From: Hyaloscypha bicolor E
Lineage: Eukaryota; Ascomycota; Leotiomycetes; Helotiales; Hyaloscyphaceae
Reading direction: 5' to 3'
DNA: 64,000 bases
Assembly (NCBI RefSeq): GCF_002865645.1
Contig: NW_020194512.1
Coordinates: 2,893,183 to 2,957,182 of the forward strand
Numbering within the stretch: position 1 is the stretch's first letter; every line of letters begins with the position of its first letter. A program made the translations under genes and the position numbers. The notes beneath the pieces were generated by a model. The model worked only from the letters and a program-made list of their open reading frames with translations. It ran no database searches and was not told the origin of the DNA. Shown here one piece after another: positions 33,481 to 44,889 of this stretch.

Positions 33481-33660
33481 TGCCTAATTCGAGGGCGTTA
33501 GAGGTAGATTGTATCTCGGGGTCCATAAAGTACCGTGCGCGGATTAAACTTAATCCGCACCGCCTTTAGCTGAACCGTGCGCTTAAATTATTCTTTAAAG
33601 TGTTTGACGAGCAGGACACCGATTTCGCTCACAGCTGTATCGCTCCGACATTACGGATGA
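33481..33660 (-). repeat. repeat junction Z|GTAC|X' (copy C)
   Basis: 33481-33529 (Z) is the inverted counterpart of 31314-31378, and 33534-33660 (X') is the inverted counterpart of 21991-22114. The parts meet at GTAC (33530-33533). The X part contains a near-palindrome GTGCGCGGATTAAACTTAAT, then CCGCACC. Confidence 0.75.
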
Positions 33661-33831
33661 GATTGCCTGGCTCAGGCAGGTGTTGAGAATTCTTTCTCGG
33701 GCTCGCCCTCGTGCTACCATGTCTCGGGCGGAGGTCACCCAACTTACCACAAGTCGGTACACCGTATACGCATCTAAGCGTACTCCCCCTATCGCGTTGG
33801 TATGCCCTCATGATCCTCGACGAACTCGTTA
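33594..33831 (+). pseudogene. possible gene fragment overlapping repeat X, unidentified
   Basis: One + strand frame stays open from about 33612 to 33829, with AGHRFRSQLYRSDITDEIAW, then LRQVLRILSRARPRATMS, then TVYASKRTPPIALV. The region is GC-normal and shares its first part with the X repeat at 22 kb, where the frame is broken. It might be part of a mobile gene or a remnant. I do not recognise it. Confidence 0.3.
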
Positions 33832-34930
33832 GTCACAGATCACTTGACTTGCCAAATCTCCCATTCACGTGACTTTTATAATTAGTAAATATACAAGTAT
33901 ATAAAGATAAGAAGAGAGAATTATAGAAATCCAAGGTTATATATTTGGACTAATAAAAGATATATAGTACCACTGCTAATTTATATCCAAATACCTAATA
34001 ATAGAGGGAGAAAGAAAGAAATAAAAAGTCGAGCTATATAGCTATATACTCTTAGTATATTACTAAAGTATTAGAATATAGTCCCGTAAATACGCTCTGT
34101 ATAATTCTGAAGATATATCTTATATTCGAGAGATATTTGATAGACCTTATACTCGAGCAGATCCCCTTTTTTAATATTGGCTAGATACTTCCGCTTGAAG
34201 TGCTTTATCAAGTTTCCTGGCTTGGCAAACTTGTAGGTACGCTTTTCGAACGGCAAGCTCTGCTCCCCTAAATAGAGGAAGCAGGTAGTGGTCCTCTTCT
34301 CTATAAATATTAATAGTATAGTATTCCTTAACGCTTGCTTCTTAGCCTTAGTAACTGCCAGCTGCGGGTTAATCTCTTTTACCGGCGTCGGACTCGCCTT
34401 TCGCATAGACGGCCTCCTATATAGTATAGTAATAGCTCCGCTTTCTTGGAAGTGGTAGTAGGTAGTAATAGTGCTGATTATAGTATTATACCGGCGGAAC
34501 TCCTTCTCTATAGTCGTTCCCGGCAAGGTTATAACCGTTACGGCCAAGTGCTTCTATATTAGGGGTATCTTATTAACTATAGATATACTGGTACCAGAGT
34601 TATTACAGAATTTAAGCCCAGTAAGCTATAGCTCGACCTTATTTATAGGGTATTTTGTATCCCACTTGTCTTAGAGCTACTTAAGTAGTATAGCCTTTAA
34701 TTACTGCCTTAGATTAATAATCTCGCTACTTAGGCTTTGATATCCGGACTATTTCGTTATTGCGCCCTTATAGCAGTAGTTTCACCTTATATATAGTACG
34801 AGAAGTTAGCGGACTCGGCGGTATTTATCTATGGACTGGGACTGCTTAACTATAAGGGCCTGCAAGCGACCGGAATTAATCTATTGCATTATCCGAGAGG
34901 CGGCCTATATTAGGTCTTTCTGGGGCTTAT

Positions 34931-35190
34931 TATTATAGTTATTATAATATACGATACTAATAGAAATTAGACTAGAACTAGCTAGGCATCTAGTATCTAA
35001 GTATAGTATCTGTAGTTATCTGATAGTTATATGTAACCCCGAGCTTAAGCTAGTATATAGGCCTGTATATAGCTTGCAATTATTTAGATCCGAGGCTTCT
35101 TCGAGATTCTTTTCTCTCTTTAGCTTTGAATTATTGAAATAGAAATAGTCTAACTATATCTTCTAGGCTCTAGATCTTATACTTGTAATA
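34931..35190 (+). repeat. 5' LTR of the Ty3/gypsy element (260 bp)
   Basis: Starts TATTATAGTTATTATAATAT and ends TTATACTTGTAATA. Mutated TG/CA ends (TA..TA) are explained by RIP. It shares GTATATAGCTTGCAATTATT-like sequence (CCCCGAGCTTAAGCTAGTAT nearby) with the 3' copy. Confidence 0.85.
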
Positions 35191-35869
35191 TAATTTAAAG
35201 CTTTTCTACTTTTTAATCCTGTAAAGAATTTAAATAATATCTACCCAATTAGTTTTTTAACGAGTATAGACGTAATACACTATAGCTACTCCCGTACCGG
35301 TTAACTAATATTAGAATAAAAGAAAGCCCTAGAATAACTAGGCAAGAAAGCCCTAGACCGGCTAGATAAGCGGATAGGCTAGTAACCTTATTACTAAACG
35401 AAGATCTATAAGAAAGTAAGTTCCGGAATAACTAGGCAAGTTAGAAGAAGCTATAGTATAAAACGCTACTAGTATATTACTAGAAGATAGACCAGAGCCT
35501 CTTATTAAGTTTCCTAAGGGATCCGAATATTCCGTTAATACTTATAGTAGAAGAGATACTTTTTTTTAAAGAGCTAAGGAAGAAGAGAGACCTGCTCTTT
35601 TAAAGGCAGACTTCTAAGAGTTACTCCGGAATCTAGAGGCTTTATATAAGGAGATTATTAAGCTAATTCTAAAGATATATAATATCCTTGCTTATAGCAA
35701 GAATTATTATAATTAGCTAAGAGAAATTAAGTAAGCCCTATAAAAGAATAAAGCTATTATTAAGAAGCTTATTATATAGCCTATAGAAATAACCGGTTCC
35801 TCTATTTTAGAAAGTAAATACTTAGTTAAACTCTCTAATTCTCCTATCTTTAAAGGCATAACTAAGAAT

Positions 35870-36643
35870 AGTATTACTTTTAATAATTAGTTGGTTTAGA
35901 TTAAGAACAAGCTCTATAGTAACTCTAATACTTACTAGATAGAGAACCTTAAGATTATTTATATTTCCGGCTATATAGGTAGCTATACTCTTATACTAAT
36001 CTCTTTCCGCCTGAATTAGAATAATTAATATATATATAAGACTATTAGAGAACTATATACTTACCTAGAGAAGCTATATAGTAACCCAAATAAGAAGTAT
36101 AATACTCGATAAGCCTTTAAGAAACTATTTATAAAGAAAAGCCAGACTTTCTAAGAATTCTATATTTTATTTCTAAGATATATAGTAAATAGAAATATTA
36201 ACTTATAGAATCTTAAGAATAACCTAAATAATAAGCTTACCTGAAAGCTCTAAGAGGCTATAGCTATATACTATAATAATTCAGCTATTTATACTATAAA
36301 GTTTATATAATACTATACTATAAATAACTAGTAGATTCAAGCTTATTATAAATAAATAAATTAAATATCTAAGAAAGCTAATAAAAATATGGATAAGCCA
36401 AGCTTAGGAGGCGCCCTTTATATAAAGCCCGCTTCTAAGACCCTAGTAATAGATAAACCTATTATTCTAAAGCCCGAATTCTTAGATCTCAAGTATTATA
36501 ACTATAATAGATTTAATTATATATCTAGAAACTATTTAAAGCCTAAAATAAAGTATATAAAGCAAGTCTTAGTAGCCAAGCTAGTAGTACTTATTATAAG
36601 TAAGCTATCTAAGAATATAGAGCAGAGAAATAAGGACCTCTAA
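35870..36643 (+). pseudogene. Gag remnant with RIP-mutated CCHC zinc knuckle
   Basis: The frame contains a capsid-like helical stretch (YIGSYTLILISFRLN and surroundings) and ends in an open segment at 36389-36643. Within it, KYYNYNRFNYISRNYLKPK aligns with a retroviral CX2CX4HX4C knuckle whose three Cys and His read as Tyr, and Gly as Asn. Each change is a G-to-A or C-to-T transition. Confidence 0.7.
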
Positions 36644-36759
36644 AAGAAGTCTCCTTTTTAGGGCTATATTATATAAATATAGTAGAAGTTAATTTAAGCT
36701 AGTTACTAGAAAATAAAGCATTTATACTTCCTTATATAGTTAGTAATAATAAATTAGGT

Positions 36760-39700
36760 ATTAAGACTTCTTCTCTTATTAATACTAGAGTAAACGGATA
36801 TATCTTTATTAATTTCAAGTTTATAAAAATAATTAAATAATTTCTAGATATTAAGCCTACTTAATTAGTATTATCCTATAATATAAGAGAATTTAATAGT
36901 AAGTAGGCCGTATCTATTACTTACTATATTAAGCTTATACTTTTAATTAATAGACGGAAGGTTCTAATACCTATACTAGTTATAGAACTAGGCAAATATA
37001 ATATAATTTTGGAATAATAATAGTTTATAAGTACTAGTATTCTAATTAATTATAAGAATAGAAAGTTAATCTGGCTAGATAATTAGCCTAGAAAGAAGAA
37101 TTAGAATAAGGTCCTAACTACTATATATAAGAACTTGAAATCTGGGAAAAGTAACTAGTATTAAGAAAATACAGATAGAAGAAATAAAGCTATAGCTATA
37201 AATAAGTTCTAGAAACCTTAGCTTATAAAGAGGAAACTCCCTTATTCTTTTTCTGAGCCGGGCTTAGAAAGCTATATATAATAAAAGAATTAAGCTTAAT
37301 ACTATAAAGAAATATAAGTAGCCTTAGGAAATATAGAAGTTTCTCTTAAGCTAGAGATAGAAATATTAAAGATATACTATCTAAAGAAAAGCTATAAGAT
37401 CTAGTTAAGGTCTATAATTAATATTATAGGTATCTTTCTAGTTACTTTCTAGATAAATTTATAGAAAAAGAAGAACCTTTTCTTTATAATATTATTTTTC
37501 GAGATTAATAAAGAGCTAGAATTATAGTAAGAGAATGAGTTTGTTCCGGATAAGTAATAGCTAGAAGAGACGAAGCTATAGTAGTTAGTAAAAGTCTTAC
37601 TAGAGAAATTTAAGGATTTTGCAGATATTTTCTTAAGGAAAATATTAAATATCTTATTCCTATATTAGCTATATAACTATAAGATTTAGATTAATAATTC
37701 TAAAGGCCCGGAAAGCCTAGGGTATTTCCCGCTTTATTAATAGTTAATCTATAAGCTATAGAAGGTCAAGCGTTTCCTTAAAGAAAACCTCTAATAGGGC
37801 TTTATTAAATTAAGCTAGTTCCCTTTTATATCCCCGATTCTCTTTATAAAAAAGGCTAATAGAGCTCTCCGATTCTATATAAACTATTATAAGCTAAATA
37901 ACTTAATATAGAAGAATTATTATTCTCTTTCTCTTATTTATAAGACTCTTATATAGCTAGCTTAAGCGAAAGTCTATATAAAGCTAGATATCCGGTAAGT
38001 ATTCTATTAGATTCGAATAAATCTAGAATTAGAAGAACTTATAATATTTTATATAAGATATAAGGCCTATAAATATAAAGTTCTTTAGGAAGGCCTAACT
38101 AATAGCCCTACTATATATTAGAGGTATATAAATAATATCTTTTTTAATTACCTTAATATCTTTTATATAGCTTATTTAAATAATATCCTAATTTACTCGA
38201 ATAATTCCCTGAAATATAAAGACTATATATAAAAGATTCTTTAATAACTATAAAATACTAGCCTCTAAGTAAATATTAAGAAATTAGAGTTTAAGATTAC
38301 TTATATAAAGTATCTAGGCTTTATTATCTTTACTAGAGATATTAAAGTAGATCTAGATAAGATAGCGGTTATTAAGAACTAGTAACTACTAAAGATAATT
38401 AAGGAAATATAAGGCTTTCTGGGCTTTTATAATTCTTATTAGTACTTTATTACAGAATATAGCTATATAGTAAAGTCCCTAATAGCTCTAATATATAAGG
38501 GAGTTCTATTTAAATAAATAGATTAGTATTAAGAAGATTTTATAAAGCTAAAGCAAGCTATATTCTTAGTACTAATTCTATATTACTATAACCCGAACTT
38601 CCCTATTATAATTAAGACAAATATATTAAATAAAGTTATAGCCGGTATTCTCTTATAGTAAGACCTCTAGATAGAACTCTAGTATCCGGTAGTATTTTTC
38701 TCTAAAACTATATAGCTAGTAAAGCTAAACTATAATATTTATAATAAAGAGATACTTGCTATTATTCTTTTCTTAACTAAATAGTAAGCGGAACTAGAAA
38801 GCCTATAAAAGATACTTTTTATAATTTACTTAAATTACTAAATCCTTAAGTACTTTATAACTATAAAGAAGCTTTTAGTAAAATAAGCTTACTAGATAAA
38901 GTATTTTTCCCGCTATTATTTTAAGCTTATATATTAGATAGGCAAGTTAAATAAATAAGCAGATACTCTAAATAAGAAATACAAGAATATAATTACCTAA
39001 AATAAGATAATAATAGTTTACTAAACCCAAATTTTCCTCCTATAATAAAAGATTAATAATAATATTATACGGGATCTCTAATTAGCCCTAATTAAAGCCT
39101 TAGTAAGCCAGGCTCAGGAAGAAACCCAGTATAATAGTATCTAGCTAGTAGACAAGCTATTAAGCAAGAACTGAAAGTTACCGGAGCTAGAAGAATTATA
39201 GAATAAGGTAAGAAATAAGAAGAAAGGTACTTAAATACTATAAGATAGCCTTCTCTTATAATATAGTAAATTATTTATATCTAATAATATAATAATGCCC
39301 GAGATATCCCTATATATTACCCTTATTTAGAAGGTATATATATAGCTTCTAATAGAATATCTAGAATAAGCTAAGTTTTAATAGCTTTTTTAGGCCTACT
39401 ATTACTAGCTAGGCTAAAATATAAATATTAATTAGTATAGAAATAATTATTATACCTACTAATAATTCTATATTCCCAGAAATAGAAGGCTAGAGCTCTT
39501 ATATTTATTACTAGTTTCTAACTACCTCTAGTAATATATATTAGTAGATTTTAAAAAGTATCCAGAAAGTAAAAATAAGTATAATATAGTAATAATCTTT
39601 ATTAATTATCTGGGCAAGTACCCTATTATAATTCCTGTCCGAGATATAATAATAGCTAAAGAATTAGTACCCCTATTTCTTATTTATATAATTTGTTAAG

Positions 39701-40660
39701 TTAGTATCCCGGAAACTATAGTATTTAATTAAGGCCCCTAGTTTATATCGGATTTCTAAAATAAGTTCTATAAGTATATTAGTATAAAGCTTAAGTTATT
39801 AACTACTAACTATTTCTAAACTAATAGCTAGATAGAGATTATTAACTAGTATTTTAGCTAATAGCTATATTCCTATATAAATTATTACTAGAATAATTAG
39901 AATAAATAGGTAGTAATAATTAATTACTAGTAAATAGCTCTAGTTTATAAGACTATAAGCTAATTCCTATTCCTTATAAAAAAGGGCTATAAACTACAGA
40001 TATTATTTAATTAGGAAACCTAAATATAATTAGATACCTTAAAGAAAAAGCTAAATAGATAAGAAGTAAAGGCCCTTGTAATATGGCTTTATAAATTATA
40101 GCAAAAAATATAAGAAAATATAATATAAGTATAAGAATATTATATTATTTAAGCTAATAAGTACTATTAATTAGTAGATTTTGGAATAAAAGATAAGGTA
40201 TAAATTACTACTAAGTATTAAAAGAATAATTATCCGAGCCGCAAGCTAGCTTACTAAATAGAAGAACTATATGAAATTCTGGAATAAGTAGGGTATTTTT
40301 TTAGGCTTAAGCTTCCGGAATTTATAAGAATATATCCGGTATTTTATATAGAGAAGCTATATAAAGATCCAGGTAACCCCCTTTCCGGACAAGCAAATCC
40401 GAAGCCTCTACTATTAGAACTATAAGATAGGGAAACGGAATATAAAGTTTAAGAGATACTAGTAGTAAAGCTACTTTATAGGAAGCTTAAATACCGAGTC
40501 TAGTAAAAAGAATAGAATCTAGATCCGAAGTAATATCCTATATTCTTATTAAATAATAGTGCTTTAGCTCTTTAGAGCTTTTATAATAAGAACCCCGAAT
40601 AGCTAGAACCGCCCTAGAACCTCCCCTATTAGTTAGATTATACTAAGAATAATATACTAC
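36760..40660 (+). pseudogene. Pol remnant: protease, RT, RNase H, integrase, chromodomain
   Basis: Protease: SLINTRVNGYIFINFKFI (about 36775-36830) corresponds to the D-T-G-A active-site region with RIP-type changes. RT: KLDIR (about 37980) and FYIAYLNNILIYSNN (about 38160-38210), the catalytic Y-x-D-D box reading Y-L-N-N. RNase H: IIIKTNILNKVIAGILL (about 38605-38660) and VVFFSKTI. Integrase remnants follow. C-terminal: EILVVKLLYRKLKYRV and LDPK-stop-YPISLLNNSALAL (about 40450-40570) resemble a chromodomain with the W-Y-P motif, placing it among chromoviruses. Stops are frequent throughout. Confidence 0.75.
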
Positions 40661-40798
40661 CGGAACCGTATAATATAGACGGAAATCCTTACAAGTTATA
40701 TATAAAAGGCCCTGGCCTTTTATATATAACTATAACTTGAGAATTCGATAAGAACTTTCGAAGCTCGGGAATAAGCTTACTTTAAGGAGAGGGGGTAA

Positions 40799-41098
40799 TA
40801 TTATAGTTATTATAATATATAATACTAGTAGGAATTAGACTAGAGCTAGCTAGGTATCTGATATCTAAGTGAGATATCTGGTATCTAAGTAAGGTATCTA
40901 GTATCTGAGTATAATATCTGTAGTTACCTAATAATTATACGTGACCCCGAGCTTAAGCTAGTATATAGGCCTATATATAGCTTGCAATTATTTAGATCCG
41001 AGGCTTTTTCGAAATTCTTTTTTCTCTTTAGCTTTAAATTATCGAAATAGAAATAGTCTAACTATACCTTCTAGACTCTAGATCTTATACTTATAATA
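40799..41098 (+). repeat. 3' LTR of the Ty3/gypsy element (300 bp)
   Basis: It matches the 5' LTR end to end but is 40 bp longer because the segment around 40858-40920 holds extra copies of a short unit (GATATCTAAGT / GGTATCTAAGT / AGTATCTGAGT). It is followed at once by the CTTAT duplication. Confidence 0.85.
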
Positions 41099-42869
41099 CT
41101 TATAGCTAGATATAATAGCCCGGATATTATTGGACCGCCTCGAGAGATAGTACTTAATAAAAGTATTAATACTTATATATTATAGTATTATATTCTAAAG
41201 AATATCGGTTATATTACCTATATAGAGGTTATTAGCTCTTAGCTATAGATATAGGTATAGAAATATAAAGTACTTACCGCTCTAGTTAAATTTATTAGCG
41301 GTATTATAATAGAGATAGTATAAGTATATAGGTTATAGGAACTTAAGTATAAGGCTAATAACCTTTATTAGTAATAAAAGAGTTATATAAGTTAGAGGCT
41401 TATATAGTAAGATCTTATAATTATATCCTGTCTTAACCGACTTTCTAAAGACGGGAATATTAAGTATACTTGGCTTAAAAAGTAATTCCAGTTATTAATA
41501 GCCAGATCAGATATCTAGTTTACTTAATTATATAGCAGACCTGAGATTTAAAGCTGCAAATATTCCGTTAGTAAAGGTAAGGCCTAAGAGAAAGACATAT
41601 AGGCTTAGGATAAAAGAAGAATTAAAGATAATCTCGGGAAAAATTAATTTAATTCTAAAGTATATATAAATAGTATTTAAGCCGGATATAAATAAGAAGA
41701 GGATATAGAAAGAAAATAGGCTAAAAAACTTATATATTTTTTATACTAAGAAATTGCTTTATAAACTTATAGATAAATTTTATTAAGATCTAATAAAAGC
41801 CACTATTAGAGTTCCGAAGCAGAATTATAATAATATTATAGTAGTAGAGCTTAAGAAGTACTAAAAGGCAGTTTCCGGAAAACCTAATAAGCTAGTAAAA
41901 TAGAATAAGCTAGATATATTACCGGCTATATATAAACCGCTTCTTTATTATAATTAGATTAGTCTAGAGGTATTCTATAAGATTCTTAATATATATAGCC
42001 GTCTTCTTACACTTTTTCGTTAATAGATAGTACTTCTTTACTAGCTTCCTAAGGACCTATAATAAGGATATTATATTAGCCTCTTATCTATAATTATTCG
42101 AACTAAATTAAGCGGCCAGATAAGATATACTACTTATCTAATATATTTAATAGTTTAGCTTCCCTTTAATCTTCTCTCTAGTTACTTATTTATATATAAG
42201 CCGGAAGATCTTCTAGTATATCCCGAGTATTCTAGCTAATTTAATACCTATAAGCCTTCTTTTACTCTTCCCCTAATATTAATTTAATATCTATTCGAAA
42301 AAGGCCTTAAATATCTGGCAAAAGATAGCCTATATTATCCGGATAGAATTCTTTTATATATATTTGCAGTATTTTTAAAGAGAGTTAGCTTAGTAATTTA
42401 ATAGTAAAAGACGGCAGATAAGAAGAGAATAGAATATATATTAATTAAACTAGTTCTTAATTATATCCAGAAGAAGAAGACTACTATTACTATAGTTCTT
42501 ATCTTTATTCTCGGATTTGTCGGAGTTATTCTCTTAATTAAGGTAGTACTCTAGCGGATATATATTCTTTTTTCTAGCAATCCACTTCAGATCTAGCAGA
42601 TCCGCCTTATTATCTCCGTTAATACCGGTATTAATGTCTATTAGTACGGTATTAGTATTATTCTCTCGAGCAAGCTATACTAGATCTGGCAGATCTGCCT
42701 CGTTATCTCCGTTAATATTAGTATTAGTATCTATAGGCTCGGTCTCGGTATCAGTCTCCTCTTGCTTATCTCCTATATTAAAGCAGCTCTCGATATCTGA
42801 TCTATTACTAGAGGAAGAGGAAGAAGAGCTTAATATTAGTTAGCAATAATATATATAGACTGGATTAAC

Positions 42870-43930
42870 TAAAAGGAATAATAGCAATAGCAATAGCAAT
42901 AGCGATTAAAGGTAAAGAAATAAGCCAGAAGATATTAAGGAGGAGCCTGCCGCTCAAGTAATAGCAGCGGAGAGGGAGGAGAGAAATGGAGCGAGAGAAG
43001 GCGGTTAAATATAAGAGGTTTGGAGGAAAGAAGATAGAGAAGGAAGGGAGGATAAATAAAGATATAGGATAGCGGCTATCTGCAGCTATCTTAAGTTACC
43101 GAGGAGATGGTAGGGATCTATTTCTGCTCTATAAAAAGGCTTCTTAGAAAGTAGAAACGAGAATAGAGAAGCGGTTATTATTTTTGGTATTCCTGCAGTC
43201 GGCTAGGGTCGTGCCGCCTTAGCTACCAGATATACGAGCGTTAGAGTAGTACGAGATTTTGGCAAGCTGGCTGCAGAAAGCAGCGGCCAAACTTCCCTGA
43301 AAATAGTAGCTAGTTTGCCGTTTAATTATTAAAAGAAGTATTTTTTTAATATATATTATATATAAAAAGATTATAAAAGCTTTTTTAAAAAACAAGTAAA
43401 ATAATATTAATTTATAAGCTTTATTTATAGCTTTTATTAAATTCTTATTTATATATATATATAGTTTTTTTATAAGCTTTTATAAACTTTACTTATATTA
43501 ATAGCTTTTTTTAAACTCTATTTTTATTTATAAAACTTATATTTATAATTTTAAGTTGAATTCTAAAAATTATAATAAATTTATTTAATTATTAAAGAAA
43601 AATAATATTTTTATAAATTATTTATTAAATATATAAAGCCTTTTTAATTCTTTTTAAATTTTAAATTTTAAATTTTATTTGATTTTATTTAATTTTATAT
43701 ATTTTTTTAAATTTTCAATTTTTATAAGATATTTATTAATAAAATAATAAAATAATAAAATAATAAAATAATAAAATAATAAAATAATAAAATAATAAAA
43801 TAATACTATATAACTAAATACTGCGGTTTGGGCCGCTTAATTCGGCTGGTTTAGTTGCTGTTTTATGAAGTTTTAACTGCTCGCTAAATACTGGCTATAG
43901 TATATATATCTCGATTCGCTTAGTGTAACG
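42870..43930. other. low-complexity AT-rich stretch between two recombinase remnants
   Basis: 42880-43310 is moderately GC and purine-rich with no supported ORF. 43320-43735 is almost pure A/T. It lies between the N-termini of the two divergent DUF3435 remnants, so any former promoters or element ends would be here. I found no clear terminal repeat. Confidence 0.5.
43738..43804. repeat. 8-bp microsatellite (AAAATAAT)n
   Basis: Eight uninterrupted copies of AAAATAAT. Confidence 0.9.
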
Positions 43931-44880
43931 ACTTATTGCATTCCACTCCCAAAAATTGCTGGTTACTATTTTTAATTATCCTAACTACTAAAATCCTCAA
44001 TTCAGGAGCCAGAAACGGCTCCTTATTAGTTATAGTAATACTTGTCTATTTCTGCCTTATAGCCGCTTCCGGATATATAAGTTCTTGCGGTTTCTACCTA
44101 CTCTCGACCTCTAGTAACTATTATATCTCCTTTATATACTCTTTTTCATACTATTTCCTCTTTATCTTCTTTCTCTTAGAGGCTTTAAATTCTCGACAAG
44201 TCCTGTAGTCTTGGCTATAATTCCCTCATTTATAAAGGCCCTCGAAGTTCGCTATCTCTTAAACGATCTTTATATCTCTATTACTATATAACTTGATTCT
44301 TTTACCTTATCCTTCTTTATCTATCTTCTTCTAACTCTTAATAGTTCCGGCATTCTCCCTACTTTTGCCTTTAACTATAATTCCCTCCCCTATAAAGCAC
44401 CCTTGAAGTTTATTCTCTTCTTGCCGCCCTCTATACCTCATATAACCGTCGACTCTTTATATATCCGTTGCCTTATAAACTCAATCGACTATTGTATTAT
44501 TAAGCTATTTTAATACCATAATAGATATCTCCGCTTTCTTACGAATCGCTATCCTATACTCGAAGTAGCCAAGGGGTTAAAGTAGTACTAGTAATATAGA
44601 ATAATAGAAGTCAGAATTAATTGCCTTTAATATTAAGTATAGTTCTTATTTAATAATACTACTATTCAGGTCTTATACTATTATAACTCTGCTATTATTA
44701 TATTCCATCTTCGAAAGCTTCCTCCTCCCTTCCTCGCTCTCGGCGGCGGATATCTTTACTACTATTAAGACTTCTTAGGTCTATATAGGATTATGGCTCC
44801 TATTATTTAAGTACTAGTAATATATACTTTTAATATACTCGAGAATATTCTCAAAAAACATACTAATACTAATTAAATAT
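43931..44880. other. T/C-rich degraded stretch without a supported gene
   Basis: An open frame at 43936-44208 arises from pyrimidine-rich sequence and encodes a hydrophobic peptide. It has no recognised domain, and similar compositional frames occur elsewhere in the RIP blocks. No gene is claimed. Confidence 0.5.
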
Positions 44881-44889
44881 TAAAGGAAA

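Larger units (their letters stand above)
34931..41098 (+). mobile_element. complete Ty3/gypsy chromovirus LTR retrotransposon, RIP-inactivated
   Basis: Two LTRs (34931-35190 and 40799-41098) are bounded by an exact 5-bp TSD CTTAT (34926-34930 and 41099-41103). Coding order is Gag, protease, RT, RNase H, integrase, chromodomain. The insertion splits the DUF3435 gene on the opposite strand. A purine-rich AAGGAGAGGGGG (about 40785-40795) directly before the 3' LTR is the polypurine tract. Both LTRs and the interior carry C-to-T/G-to-A decay and stops, so it is immobile. Confidence 0.88.
34071..42850 (-). pseudogene. DUF3435/FluG-type tyrosine recombinase #1, RIP-degraded and split by a Ty3 element
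   Basis: The minus strand reads N- to C-terminal from about 42850 to 41104, then from 34930 to 34071, with the retrotransposon between. N-terminal: an acidic region (GDKQEETDTETEPIDTNTN) and LLDLKWIARKKNIYP. Then, before the insertion, NIIL-stop-YISINTFIKYYLSRRS, the tyrosine-recombinase C-terminal Tyr-containing segment in DUF3435 (PF11917). After the insertion KPQKDLI, AASRIM and NKVELQLTGLKF continue the same protein in frame. The C-terminal part has LPGTTIEKEFRRYNTIISTI, a finger-like region (FLYLGEQSLPFEKRTYKFAK) with Cys/His replaced by Tyr as expected of RIP, and NLIKHFKRKYLANI. DUF3435 proteins catalyse DNA strand exchange; Starship captains belong here. The last 158 codons happen to be stop-free (34071-34547). 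Confidence 0.75.

Noticed and set aside
42634..42843. 69-aa plus-strand ORF rich in Ser
   Set aside because: The opposite strand is the acidic N-terminal region of DUF3435 recombinase #1.
43936..44208. Hydrophobic 90-aa ORF
   Set aside because: Pyrimidine-rich degraded sequence gives hydrophobic frames by composition alone; no homologous motif.
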